DNA of 64,000 nt from NCBI GenBank assembly GCA_014695325.1, contig JACJNZ010000039.1, forward strand, positions 682,001 to 746,000, written 5' to 3'. The notes below the pieces were generated by a model. That model saw only the letters and a program-made list of their open reading frames with translations. It was not told the origin of the DNA and did no database searches. The first letter of the stretch is position 1, and every line of letters begins with the position of its first letter. A program made the position numbers and the translations under genes. This DNA is from Cyanobacteria bacterium FACHB-502 (GTDB lineage: Bacteria; Cyanobacteriota; Cyanobacteriia; Elainellales; Elainellaceae). Positions 54,866 to 63,673 of this stretch are shown piece by piece.

Positions 54866-55711
54866 AGTCCGTTCTCCTGAATAATGTATCGAGTGATTGT
54901 CATCGTGCGAACGATCCTAAACAACCTGATCAGGCGATCGTTCTGTCGAATTACAGAGATTGGGGAAGATTTCCTTGGTTGAACTTTTTGGGATTCAAAG
55001 CTTGCCTAGGTTGACTCCTTGAGGGGGTAATGGGGGCAACACAGGAAACCAAACACTCGTCAGACAACCTCTTACTTCCCTATTACTTTAGGAACAGTAA
55101 TTCCACAATTAACAGAACAAAAGCAGGAGCGCTGAAAAGGACAATCTTTTTCTCTTGCTATAAGCCTTTATATCCTTACCGATTTACACACGACACATCT
55201 TGCAGAGGAATACAAACTTTGCACTTTTATTAATGCTTTTGGGAAAGCTGTAGGCGCTTTAGCGGGAATACGTCAAGCTAAAAAAAGTGAACTTGAGCGG
55301 GTACAATGCCACAGGCAAATTCCACAAGCAGTCCTGCTTAGCGCAATCCTCAAGCTTGGTATCGTCCGTTTTCTCTTCCGAGCATGGCGTTTATGTCATG
55401 CTGTTCGTGTCCTTTCTAACCTTTCTCCTTTTACGATCGCCGCTTTTACCGTTGCGCTACTGAAATATGGACTGATTCTGGGGCAGCAAGACTGGTATTG
55501 CACGACTAAGATCCAGCGCGTTACCCTGCTGGAAACGGGTTCAGCCCTGCTGTTTCTGGCGATCGTGTTGCTGACGCTGCTCCCGGCACGTCTGTCCATG
55601 TAATTTCTAATCGAATTCCCAGCCAAATTCTCAGCAAAAACCTTCAGCCAAATTCCCAACAAAAAGGGCGAGCTAGATGCCCACCCCGATCAAATAATGG
55701 GATTGAGATTC
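54866..55711. other. Gene-poor region with a long start-less frame
   Basis: About 850 bases between a small hypothetical gene and the aldehyde-deformylating oxygenase gene. On the plus strand, 55135-55603 is open for 156 codons but has no ATG, GTG or TTG until its last few codons (see the separate entry). Degenerate repeats of AATTCCCAGC-like words occupy 55610-55660, followed by a GGGC/GCCC hairpin at 55666-55682. Confidence 0.45.
55136..55603 (+). pseudogene. 156-codon open frame without start; possible decayed membrane-protein gene
   Basis: The frame runs from just after a TGA near 55133 to a TAA at 55601. The downstream two-thirds read like a membrane protein: FTIAAFTVALLKYGLIL and LLFLAIVLLTLLPARL are hydrophobic segments on either side of GQQDWYCTTKIQRV. 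The only start candidates are CTG at 55334 or a GTG/TTG pair near the stop. It may be a decayed gene, a gene with an unusual start, or chance. No homologue is known to me. Confidence 0.3.
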
Positions 55712-56407
55712 CTAAGCAGCAGTCAAGCCATAAGCGGACATCCGCATAATTTCGCCAGTCGTAAAACCGATATTGCTTAGTGCCTCTCCGTAGCTAATCA
55801 TGAAATCTTCTACCAGTGCCTCTTTTTCCATGCCCAGTTCATGAGCATCATTTTCGACCTGATTGAGCATTCGCCAGACAATCGGCAGATTTTCACGATT
55901 GGCTTCCTGAAGTTCTGCTTTTGACGTTTCAAAGTTTGCTTTCAGCCACTCTTCGCCAAAGTTCAGGTGGGTATATTCATCCTTGACCACGCCTTCGGTG
56001 ATCTTGCGGGCAAAATCATCTGCGACCGGAATATAGATGTTGTAGGCAGAAATGGCAAAGCACTCAATGATGAGAGATTGAATCAGCAAACAGGTAACAA
56101 TCTTGCCTTCAGCGGCTGCCTTCTGGAAGTTGCTGTGCAAACCTGCGAAAAATTCTTGAGCAAACTTCATGTCAGGAGTAACTTGTAGATTGCGTCCACA
56201 AGCCTGAAACCCTTTCATGTGACGGCTTTCCATTTTCGCCAAACCAACCAGCCGCTCTTTGGACTCTGGAAGCAGCTCGGCGAGCCTCTGGTAATTGTCA
56301 AATGCCTCTTGCTCACCCTCAATGACGATCGCATTGATGCGGCTATACGCGTCTTTATAAGACTCACTCTCAAAGTCAAGCTCAGGGGAGTAGTCAAGCT
56401 GCTGCAT
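55712..56407 (-). CDS. ado: Aldehyde-deformylating oxygenase (alkane synthesis)
   Basis: Converts fatty aldehydes to alkanes and formate with oxygen and a ferredoxin system. The ATG at 56407 gives exactly 231 residues, the usual length, starting [20 protein letters not shown]. All six di-iron ligands are in the expected places: Glu32, Glu60, His63, Glu115, Glu144 and His147. An extension to 56500 is rejected because GAGGAG lies before the ATG. In most alkane-making cyanobacteria an acyl-ACP reductase gene lies next to it, but neither neighbour here is one. The gene diverges from a sugar ABC permease. Confidence 0.95.
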   Translation of the reverse strand: MQQLDYSPELDFESESYKDAYSRINAIVIEGEQEAFDNYQRLAELLPESKERLVGLAKMESRHMKGFQACGRNLQVTPDMKFAQEFFAGLHSNFQKAAAEGKIVTCLLIQSLIIECFAISAYNIYIPVADDFARKITEGVVKDEYTHLNFGEEWLKANFETSKAELQEANRENLPIVWRMLNQVENDAHELGMEKEALVEDFMISYGEALSNIGFTTGEIMRMSAYGLTAA

Positions 56408-56575
56408 GGGTTCGTCGTCTCCTCGGTGAAACAGATATCCAATCCTAACCTCCACCCTACTGGTTTGCCGCTGCAATTTACAAGCAGACCGTTGAGCCAA
56501 TAGGAAGATTCTTCTGAAAGGCAGCTAAGTTTGTAGCATAGCTTATGGATGCATTGAATACCCAAAGCTTTGCCG

Positions 56576-57448
56576 ATGCCATCGATTGTTTCAGATCAAT
56601 CTGCCCTTCCGTTTTTGCCTTTGGCTACCCGAATCACCGCTCGCCTCTTGCCCTGGCTGAATCGTTTCCTGCTTCTAATTGGAGCTGCGCTGGTGCTGCT
56701 GCCGCTGGCGATCGTGCTGCTAGCTACCTTTGCGCCTCCTGAAAGCCTGCCTACTTTACCCACTGGGAAGATTGGCTGGACATGGGAAAACTATCGCGCC
56801 GTTTGGCAGCAGGGCGACTTTTTGCGAGCGTTTGCCAATTCGACGCTGGTCGCGTTGAGTGTCACGCTTGCCCAGAGTATCACTTCGGCTCTAGCAGGCT
56901 ATGGACTGGCGCGGTTTCAGTTTCGAGGACGATCGCTCATGCTGGTGCTGATCCTGGCAACGCTGGTGATCCCGTTTCAAATTCTGGTGATTCCGGTCTT
57001 TCTAATTTTGAAATGGGGGCATTTGATCAACACCTACGGCGCGCTCATTTTGCCTACTGCGGTAAATGGCTTTGGCATTGTGCTGCTGAAACAATATTTT
57101 GAGACAATTCCGATCGAGCTAGAAGAAGCAGCGGCACTGGATGGGGCAACGCGGCTGCAAATCCTCTGGCACGTTATCTTGCCTCTGGCACGTCCGGCGA
57201 TCGTCACCCTCTTTCTGTTTTCGTTTATCGGTGAGTGGAATGACCTGTTTAAGCCGCTTGTTTTTACCACCCGTCCCGAACTGCAAACCGTCCAGCTTGC
57301 CCTTGCCGCATTTCAAGAACAGTTTACCGATCGCTGGTCGCTGCTGATGGCAGCCGTGGTGCTGGTCACTCTGCCCGTAGGACTGCTGTTTCTCGTCTGT
57401 CAGAGACAGTTTATTCGCGGGATTGCCGCAACCGGAATAAAGGCATAA
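56576..57448 (+). CDS. Carbohydrate ABC transporter permease (MalG/UgpE type)
   Basis: A 290-residue inner-membrane permease. Six hydrophobic segments are visible, starting with FLLLIGAALVLLPLAIVLLATF. The cytoplasmic EAA loop is LEEAAALDGATRLQILWHVILPLARP, which contacts the ATPase. The NYRAVW and NSTLVALSVTLAQ blocks fit the MalG branch for di- or oligosaccharides and glycerol-3-phosphate. No substrate-binding protein, partner permease or ATPase gene is adjacent, so the transporter is completed elsewhere. The start is uncertain: ATG at 56576 or TTG at 56570, neither with a ribosome site. Confidence 0.88.
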   Translation: MPSIVSDQSALPFLPLATRITARLLPWLNRFLLLIGAALVLLPLAIVLLATFAPPESLPTLPTGKIGWTWENYRAVWQQGDFLRAFANSTLVALSVTLAQSITSALAGYGLARFQFRGRSLMLVLILATLVIPFQILVIPVFLILKWGHLINTYGALILPTAVNGFGIVLLKQYFETIPIELEEAAALDGATRLQILWHVILPLARPAIVTLFLFSFIGEWNDLFKPLVFTTRPELQTVQLALAAFQEQFTDRWSLLMAAVVLVTLPVGLLFLVCQRQFIRGIAATGIKA

Positions 57449-57790
57449 GTCAAATCTGTAGTCCTTGCCTCTCTTTCTCGTCTCTATTTCTTAAGAGAGA
57501 GTTCATTTACAACTTTAAAACTTAACGGAATGAAAACGTTTACATTCAACAGAATTGTCAACTAAACTAGCGGTTAACTTGCTTGCACAGGGCAACGCAT
57601 AACCACTGTGGTACTTCTTTGGATGAGTTGTCTTCTGTTAATAGGTGCATCTGTCTTACGGCATACTTCCTTCAAGTTTCACCCTGGTGTGGCAGATCAT
57701 GCTACAGCAGGAAATGGCTGTTATCGCTACCAGATTTCGCAGCCACACTCTACTTTTTTGTTTTAATTCACCGGAAACTAAACCGCAGTA
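57449..57790. other. Intergenic region
   Basis: About 340 bases after the permease. A 74-codon plus-strand frame at 57583-57807 is Cys-rich and shows no ribosome site or family pattern; it is not annotated. Nothing else was seen. Confidence 0.4.
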
Positions 57791-57979
57791 ATGATCACAC
57801 CTCATGAGGTTACTCAGTGCCTTCACCTGGCAAAAGCCCTTGATTTAATTTCATCAAGCCGTATGGTTGGCGGCATCCTCTACGTTTACACAGTTGCAGG
57901 GCAGCTTAAGCCCTTGGATCATTTTACCGCTGAGTTTCCTTTGGAGCGGTTGCAGGCAATGGCAAGAAAAAGGCTATAG
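57791..57979 (+). CDS. Small conserved-looking protein, hypothetical
   Basis: A 62-residue soluble protein: MITPHEVTQCLHLAKALDLI, then SSRMVGGILYVYTVAGQLKPLDHF and a basic end. Strand-helix alternation and the balanced composition suggest a folded alpha/beta mini-domain. No ribosome site is clear. It is followed by a short membrane ORF at 58028. No function is known. Confidence 0.5.
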   Translation: MITPHEVTQCLHLAKALDLISSSRMVGGILYVYTVAGQLKPLDHFTAEFPLERLQAMARKRL

Positions 57980-58027
57980 CCGCTCATTTTCACGTTAAGG
58001 AGCTAATTCGTTAAGGATCTAATTAAA

Positions 58028-58201
58028 GTGGCTCTGGTCATCCTCCCGATGGAACTGCTGCTCCCTGCCAGAACAACAGACATGACAGAAGCTTCTGCTT
58101 TAATCGACCCGCTTAACAAGTGGAGTCTGTGGGTTCCGCTGCTCCTGTTAATTTGTATCGTGGTTGCTGCAATTTATTTTGTTCGCGCTAGCCTTAGATA
58201 A
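58028..58201 (+). CDS. Possible single-span membrane micro-protein
   Basis: GTG at 58028, with AAGGA 10 bases upstream, opens 57 codons; an internal ATG at 58082 gives 39. Either form contains one membrane helix, WVPLLLLICIVVAAIYFV, followed by a basic end RASLR. The size recalls small photosynthesis or NDH subunits, but the sequence does not match any I recognise. It lies 23 bases before scpA on the same strand. Confidence 0.45.
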   Translation: MALVILPMELLLPARTTDMTEASALIDPLNKWSLWVPLLLLICIVVAAIYFVRASLR

Positions 58202-58224
58202 ACTTTCTTTTTCCCTAACTTGTC

Positions 58225-59106
58225 ATGTCCCTTTCCCTGGCGCAGAACGCAATTTCCTTCCTGATTGAGCTGGCGGAACGGGGAGAGATCAATCCTTGGG
58301 ATGTGCAGGTGATCGAGGTGATCGATCGCTTTCTCAGCAAACTCAAGCCTGACGGAGGCACGGCTTCCCCAGGAACGATCGCAGCTAACGGACGCGCCCC
58401 CTACGAAGCGGATTTGTCTCAGTCGGGACAGGCGTTTCTCTATGCTTCGATGCTGCTGCTGCTCAAGGCAGACAGTCTTGCCCGCGAAGCCAGTGCCGAG
58501 CCACCGCCCGAAGAAGAGCTGGCAGATGATTTTGAACCGTGTGTGAATCCGGGCTTGCCGCCGCACTTGGAACGACGCATTCGCCGCCGAGCCACTGCCC
58601 CACCCATTCCTTCTCGGCGAGTGACGCTGCCTGAACTGATCACCCAGCTTAATTTGATCGCGGCAGCGATAGCAGAGCCAAAAACTCGTCGTGTGGTTGC
58701 CCGCCGTGCCCGGCCCCATTCCCAAAAGCAGGCAATTCGCACGATCGCCCAGCTTGCCCACCAGGAAAACCTTTCTGAGGTGGCGGCAATTCTGGAGCAG
58801 TTTTTGACCGAACGCTGGCAGGAACTCAGTCAGGGTGATGAATGGCTTAATTTTGAGCAGTTGCTCTACTGGTGGCGCGAGGTTCAGCCCGATCGATCGG
58901 CAGAAGAATCAGCTCCAAATGCTTCCCATATGGCTCACTCTGAAACAAGCGATCGCGTTGGCGTATTTTGGGCACTGCTGCTGCTGTCTGCCCAGTCCAA
59001 GGTGGAGCTATCGCAGCAGGTCTTTTACGAGGATCTAAACGTTCGCAGCCTTACCCCTGCCCTGCTGAGCGAAGGAACGCTGCCTGCCTTTGTTTTGCCG
59101 GACTGA
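58225..59106 (+). CDS. scpA: Segregation and condensation protein A
   Basis: Kleisin subunit of the bacterial SMC condensin. The 293-residue protein has the N-terminal helical domain FLIELAERGEINPWDVQVIEVIDRFL, a segment LYASMLLLLKADSLAREA, a Pro/Arg-rich linker and a C-terminal winged-helix region (about 225-290; FWALLLLSAQSKVELSQQVFYEDL). ScpA bridges the SMC heads with ScpB. No smc or scpB gene is here, as is common in cyanobacteria. No clear ribosome site precedes the ATG. Confidence 0.9.
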   Translation: MSLSLAQNAISFLIELAERGEINPWDVQVIEVIDRFLSKLKPDGGTASPGTIAANGRAPYEADLSQSGQAFLYASMLLLLKADSLAREASAEPPPEEELADDFEPCVNPGLPPHLERRIRRRATAPPIPSRRVTLPELITQLNLIAAAIAEPKTRRVVARRARPHSQKQAIRTIAQLAHQENLSEVAAILEQFLTERWQELSQGDEWLNFEQLLYWWREVQPDRSAEESAPNASHMAHSETSDRVGVFWALLLLSAQSKVELSQQVFYEDLNVRSLTPALLSEGTLPAFVLPD

Positions 59107-59489
59107 TGTTCTGCTGGAATCCTATTCTGCCGGACTGGTCAACCACTGGCATAGCCTTGTGAAATCCACCTTCTGCTGCATGACCCGTCCTCCGCCACCC
59201 TTTCGCCTGACCTGAAAAAGTAGGATGATGGGAAAGGCAATCCGATAGGCTTGAACAGTCTTTAGCAAACATATCCCCTGAGCGACTCAGGAGCCTTTAT
59301 TGTTTTGCAAAACTGTCTTCCTCAAGGGACTTGCGAGATTCTGTCAACGTTAATTTCATCAGTCTATAGATTTTCTGCAAATCTTAAACCGATCGCCGCT
59401 GATCGGGAATAAGTTGTGAAAGACTGGAGAGATGCTTGCTCACTTCTGTCCAGCAGTTTATAGCCCAGGTATAGAGGGATAGACGTTAT
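59107..59489. other. Intergenic region
   Basis: About 380 bases before the nucleotidyltransferase gene. CCCCTGAGCGACTCAGGAGCC at 59276-59295 can form a small hairpin (CTGAG/CTCAG) followed by TTTATTGTTTT, a possible terminator. No gene was recognised. Confidence 0.4.
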
Positions 59490-60653
59490 ATGAAAGCCAT
59501 GATTTTGGCGGCGGGAAAGGGTACAAGGGTTCGCCCCATCACTTACACCATTCCCAAACCGATGATTCCGATTCTGCAAAAGCCCGTGATGGAATTCCTG
59601 CTGGAACTTCTGAGACAGCATGGCTTTGACGAAATCATGGTAAATGTCAGTCATTTGGCAAACGAGATTGAAAGCTATTTTCGCGATGGACAGCGGTTTG
59701 GTGTTCAGATTGCCTATTCGTTTGAGGGCAGTATTGTTGACGGTGAGCTGAAGGGAAAAGCCCTTGGCTCTGCCGGGGGAATGCGCCGCATTCAGGACTT
59801 TTCTCCGTTTTTTGATGACACCTTTATTGTGCTGTGCGGAGATGCCCTGATCGATCTCGATCTGACGGCGGCAGTCAAGTGGCATCGGGAAAAAGGCTCG
59901 ATCGCCACGGTGATTATGAAGTCAGTTCCACATGAAGATGTCTCCAGTTACGGAGTCGTGGTCACTGATGAAACCGGACGAATCAAAGCATTCCAGGAAA
60001 AACCATCGGTTGAAGAGGCACTGAGCACCGACATCAACACAGGCATTTACATCTTTGAGCCAGAAATTTTCAACTATATTCCTTCGGGCGTGGAGTACGA
60101 TATTGGCGGTCAGCTCTTTCCCAAGCTGGTCGAGGTTGGCGCGCCTTTTTATGGCATCTCGATGGATTTTGAATGGGTCGATATCGGCAAAGTGCCCGAC
60201 TACTGGCAGGCAATTCGCGATGTGCTGTCCGGTAAGGTGAAGAATGTGGACATTCCGGGTCATGAGGTCGCACCCGGCATCTACACAGGACTCAATGTGG
60301 CAGTCAACTGGGACAAGGTCAATATTCAGGGTCCGGTTTATATTGGCGGCATGACGCGCATCGAAGACGGAGCAACTATTATTGGTCCTTCGATGATCGG
60401 TCCAAGCTGTCATATCTGCCGCAATGCAACGGTCGATAACAGCGTGATCTTTGAATACTCGCGTCTGGGTGAAAACGTGCGACTGGTGAATAAGCTCGTC
60501 TTCGGTCGCTATTGCGTGGATAAGGATGGTGCGTCGATCGACCTTCAGGCGGCTGCGCTGGACTGGCTAATTACTGATACTCGTCAAACGTTGCCTGCTG
60601 CCCCTCCCGTTGAGCATCGGGCGATCGTGGAATTGTTAAGCAACGGCAGCTAA
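59490..60653 (+). CDS. NDP-sugar pyrophosphorylase (mannose-1-phosphate guanylyltransferase-like)
   Basis: A 387-residue sugar-1-phosphate nucleotidyltransferase. The N-terminal Rossmann-like domain starts MKAMILAAGKGTRVRPITY, the nucleotide loop, with the Lys of PKPMIPILQKP and the metal Asp of VLCGDALIDLDL. A left-handed beta-helix follows from about residue 260 (GPVYIGGMTRIEDGATIIGPSM). The layout fits GDP-mannose or UDP-glucose type enzymes; the base and sugar cannot be fixed. It would feed envelope polysaccharide synthesis. It stands alone. Confidence 0.87.
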   Translation: MKAMILAAGKGTRVRPITYTIPKPMIPILQKPVMEFLLELLRQHGFDEIMVNVSHLANEIESYFRDGQRFGVQIAYSFEGSIVDGELKGKALGSAGGMRRIQDFSPFFDDTFIVLCGDALIDLDLTAAVKWHREKGSIATVIMKSVPHEDVSSYGVVVTDETGRIKAFQEKPSVEEALSTDINTGIYIFEPEIFNYIPSGVEYDIGGQLFPKLVEVGAPFYGISMDFEWVDIGKVPDYWQAIRDVLSGKVKNVDIPGHEVAPGIYTGLNVAVNWDKVNIQGPVYIGGMTRIEDGATIIGPSMIGPSCHICRNATVDNSVIFEYSRLGENVRLVNKLVFGRYCVDKDGASIDLQAAALDWLITDTRQTLPAAPPVEHRAIVELLSNGS

Positions 60654-60752
60654 CCCTCTTTCAACTCTCACCTAACCCTCCAATTCTGGCTACCCTGTAT
60701 CCACCTGTTGAACTGAGCTTCGTTTCAGGCTTTGCCGCCCTCTAAATTCCTT

Positions 60753-60794
60753 AATTCTGGAGAACTTTGAACAGTTTTCGGGTTTTCCAGAATT
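60753..60794. repeat. Perfect 9-base inverted repeat
   Basis: AATTCTGGA at 60753-60761 and TCCAGAATT at 60786-60794 are exact complements with a 24-base spacer. They lie between the convergent nucleotidyltransferase and ribE genes and could fold in either transcript. There is no T run beside them. Confidence 0.5.
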
Positions 60795-60906
60795 GGGGCG
60801 GTTCATCAAGCACGCTGGCTCATTTCATCGCTTGTAAGTACAAAGCTGTTCATGCGGGGGAACTACTGGAAAACTGTGCTTCCTGCAAGTCGCAAAGCCG
60901 CTCAAG

Positions 60907-61632
60907 CTACAAATAGCCATGCTCCGCTAAAAAACTGGGGCTGAGGCTGTCAGGGGGAGACATTGCGGCGGTAGGTGCGGCGGAAGACCTTGCGGCAGGA
61001 TGATTTTGGTCTGTCCGCAAAAACTTTTCCACATACTTTCCCAGTACGTCCCCTTCTAGATTGACCGGGTCGCCAGGTTGCAGTAACCGCAGATTGGTTT
61101 CGGCATACGTGACCGGAATGACCGCAACCTTAAACCAGGAGCCGATCGCATTGCAGTCTGCAATAGTGAGGCTAACGCCATTGACCGCGATGCTGCCTTT
61201 AGAGACAATGTAGCGGCTGACTCGTTCATCAGCGCGAAAGCTCATTTCCCAGGCGTTTTCGGTGCGGACTGCCGTGTCTAAATAGCCTGTGCCATCGATA
61301 TGTCCGGTGACGAAATGCCCGCCGAGCTTACTGCCAACCCGCAGTGATGGCTCCAGATTAACGATCATCTCACCAGAAGTTTTGCCCAGCGTGGTGCGAT
61401 CGAGGGTTTCTGGGGAAACAGCAGCAGTAAAGCCCTGGGGCAAGAGGTGCATCACGGTGAGACAAACACCATCAACAGCAACACTATCGCCCAGTTCTAA
61501 ATCGTGCAAAATTGCTTCTGCGCCTGCCTGTTGCGAAGCACTCCCCCCGTGAGGAAAATTGCAGGTGATTTGCATCAGGTCGGTTCCAAGGGGGCGGAGT
61601 TTGCCAATCGATCGAACAAGTCCAGTAAACAC
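60907..61632 (-). CDS. ribE: Riboflavin synthase, alpha subunit
   Basis: Joins two lumazine molecules to make riboflavin. The protein has the two-fold repeat of the family: FTGLVRSIGKLRPLG ... GDSVAVDGVCLTV and, after residue 100, HFVTGHIDGTGYL ... GSIAVNGVSLTI. The start is GTG at 61632, because the family begins M-F-T-G; the frame to 61677 adds 15 residues with no family match. Length is 241 with a Pro/Ser-rich C-terminal tail of about 35 residues beyond the usual end. No FMN riboswitch was found upstream. Confidence 0.93.
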   Translation of the reverse strand: MFTGLVRSIGKLRPLGTDLMQITCNFPHGGSASQQAGAEAILHDLELGDSVAVDGVCLTVMHLLPQGFTAAVSPETLDRTTLGKTSGEMIVNLEPSLRVGSKLGGHFVTGHIDGTGYLDTAVRTENAWEMSFRADERVSRYIVSKGSIAVNGVSLTIADCNAIGSWFKVAVIPVTYAETNLRLLQPGDPVNLEGDVLGKYVEKFLRTDQNHPAARSSAAPTAAMSPPDSLSPSFLAEHGYL

Positions 61633-62014
61633 CAGTTTTTCCCAGATTTCTGACTTTTTCATCGTAACAAACTGCAACTTTTAATTCGATCGCTTTCCGC
61701 TGTTAATGTATGCTGCGCTTTACTTCTAGCGTTTTATGACCCATTTATTTCCTCCAGCAGCAAATCAACTTTTTCTGCTTCTTGCAAGCGAGTCTTATTA
61801 GAAGCCCCACATCCTCTAGAGCCAGTTGCTAGAATTGCAGAACAAATGGATCTCCGAACTGCCTTTAGCCCTGATTTTGAAGCTGCTTTACCAGGGACAT
61901 TCGCCGCTCATCTCACTAGGGATCATTCGCAATAATCCTTTTCTCTTGCAAATTGAAAGGTGCAATTGCTATCCTTCCCATTAAGGCTGCACTGTTGAGA
62001 AAGGAAAGTGGGCT
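61633..62014. other. Divergent intergenic region
   Basis: About 380 bases between ribE and the FurA-like gene, presumably with both promoters. No consensus Fur box (GATAATGATAATC-like) was recognised, though A+T-rich stretches such as CAATAATCC occur near 61930. No gene was seen. Confidence 0.4.
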
Positions 62015-62464
62015 ATGTATACCGTGTCCTCTCTAAAGTCCGAATTAAACGAGCGAGGCTGGCGACTCACCCCGCAGCGAGAAACAATCCTGCAAATTTT
62101 TCAAAATCTCCCAAAGGGACAACATCTGAGCGCGGAGGATTTGCATAACCTACTGCTTGACGACGGTGAAGCGATTAGTCTGTCTACGATTTACCGCAAT
62201 CTGAAGCTGATGTCGCGGATGGGCATTTTGCGGGAACTTGAGCTGGCAGAAGGGCACAAACACTATGAGATCAATCAGCCCTCGCCCTATCATCACCACC
62301 ATCTCATCTGCGTTCGCTGCAATAAGACGATCGAATTTAAAAATGATTCGATTCTAAAAACAGGGGCAAAGACGGCTCAGAAAGAAGGCTATCACCTGCT
62401 TGACTGTCAGCTTACGATTCATGCCATCTGTCCCGAATGCCAGCGATCGCTCCTGCCTGTTTGA
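62015..62464 (+). CDS. furA: Fur-family regulator, FurA-like
   Basis: A 149-residue iron-responsive repressor. The DNA-binding helix region is RGWRLTPQRETILQIF and LSTIYRNLKLMSRMGI. The metal region has PYHHHHLICVRCNKTIEF and CPECQRSLL, the two CxxC pairs and His cluster of Fur proteins. The N-terminus YTVSSLKSELNERGW resembles cyanobacterial FurA as I recall it. PerR is an alternative. GGAAAG before the ATG supports the start. It is a second Fur paralogue besides the Zur-like gene at 10868. Confidence 0.8.
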   Translation: MYTVSSLKSELNERGWRLTPQRETILQIFQNLPKGQHLSAEDLHNLLLDDGEAISLSTIYRNLKLMSRMGILRELELAEGHKHYEINQPSPYHHHHLICVRCNKTIEFKNDSILKTGAKTAQKEGYHLLDCQLTIHAICPECQRSLLPV

Positions 62465-62508
62465 TGCTTGTTTAGGCAAGTTACCTGTTTAGGCAAGTTA
62501 GGCACAAC

Positions 62509-63309
62509 TTATTCTGACCAGTTTGTGACGATCAGCGTTTGCAGCAGTTTATCTGCGCTCGCCAAATCTCCCACAATCCGCCGTACTGGGCGGGGCCAGA
62601 CTCTCACTAATGTCGGCGTTGCTGCAATTTGGTCTGCTTCTGCCAGTTCAGGATGACGGTGAATATCGACAATTTTGAGCGTGTACGATCGCTGAAGCAT
62701 TTGGTCTAAAAGTTGATGCAGTTCCTTGAGAATGCGTTCGGTTCCCAGCGTGGCGCCTGAGACAAACAAACGAAAGACATAACCTTGAGTTGGGGCGATC
62801 GGCTCAGCAGGTGACCAGGACAGGGTCGGTCCGTCAGTTTGAGGGGGCGTGAGCAGCTTGGCTTTCTCAAATCGCACCAGCAGGTCGTGATCTTCCCAAA
62901 GCTGTGGAAACGGTTTGCGGTAGGTTTGCAGCACGATCGGGTCACACAGTTCTTCAGGGCAGGGGGCAGCGTCCCAAACCACATCGTTTACGCCAAACAG
63001 GGCGTTTAAGAGCGATCGATGCCGCAACACAAACGGAGACGCTTCTGCAAAGGTGCGAACGGTTTGGCTTTGAGAATCAAACCAGCGATCGATCGTGGCG
63101 GTATAGGCAGGTACGAGAAAATGAGGCGGTTCCGGTAGACCTAGCATTTCTTGCAGCACGGCACAAAGCTGCAAATGCCAGTAACTCTGCTTTTTGGTAT
63201 CAATGCAATACACCAGATCACCGCCTGGCGTAAAAAGCGCGATGCCCTTAAATAAAGCAGTTTCCAGAGAATTGGACTGGAGCGGATGAGTGCGATTTTG
63301 ATCACTCAT
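62509..63309 (-). CDS. Two-domain protein with C-terminal KaiB domain
   Basis: A 266-residue protein. The first 150 residues (ALFKGIALFTPGGDLVYCID, then LLGLP-like and WDAAPCPEELCDP segments) form a domain I do not recognise from other proteins. Residues 176-257 match KaiB: YVFRLFVSGATLGTERILK, LKIVDIHRHPELAEADQI and ATPTLVRVWPRPVRRIVGDL. KaiB is the fold-switching component of the circadian clock and normally has only about 100 residues. The ATG at 63309 is used. A role linking the clock to another signal is plausible but not shown. No kaiA or kaiC is here. Confidence 0.82.
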   Translation of the reverse strand: MSDQNRTHPLQSNSLETALFKGIALFTPGGDLVYCIDTKKQSYWHLQLCAVLQEMLGLPEPPHFLVPAYTATIDRWFDSQSQTVRTFAEASPFVLRHRSLLNALFGVNDVVWDAAPCPEELCDPIVLQTYRKPFPQLWEDHDLLVRFEKAKLLTPPQTDGPTLSWSPAEPIAPTQGYVFRLFVSGATLGTERILKELHQLLDQMLQRSYTLKIVDIHRHPELAEADQIAATPTLVRVWPRPVRRIVGDLASADKLLQTLIVTNWSE

Positions 63310-63597
63310 AATGGCGAAAGCCATAGAAAAACTACATTGACTTTCTCAGTGGAGACTGGAAAGCGTATATGAAGTCAACATAACAGAGGAAAGAACCTCA
63401 ATCCCAGGCTGCAACGATTTCTTTTATTAATTTAAAAAGAAATACTAATGGACTTCTGGGCGATCGTCGTCTTGAGAAGGGTTGAGCAGAGCCCAGAGGG
63501 GCAACCGCTGTCAGCATAACGAGGCAGTTCCTCATACGCCGGATATTGAATTGGCTACCCTTTCTCGATCGACAGAAAGGTGAATCTAAGCAAATAG

Positions 63598-63623
63598 CAA
63601 AAACCCGGTAGTTACACCGGGTC
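63598..63623 (-). terminator. Intrinsic terminator on the minus strand
   Basis: On the minus strand ACCCGGT and ACCGGGT (63603-63609 and 63616-63622) form a perfect seven-pair stem with a six-base loop, followed by TTTTT. It lies about 50 bases beyond the stop of the broken small gene. Confidence 0.7.
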
Positions 63624-63673
63624 AAATCGTTCCTCACTTCCTGGGAAGGATTTATTCAAAACTTGATTAATTA

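Noticed and set aside
63398-63637. 79-codon minus-strand frame near the right end
   Set aside because: It overlaps the terminator hairpin and has no family features or ribosome site.
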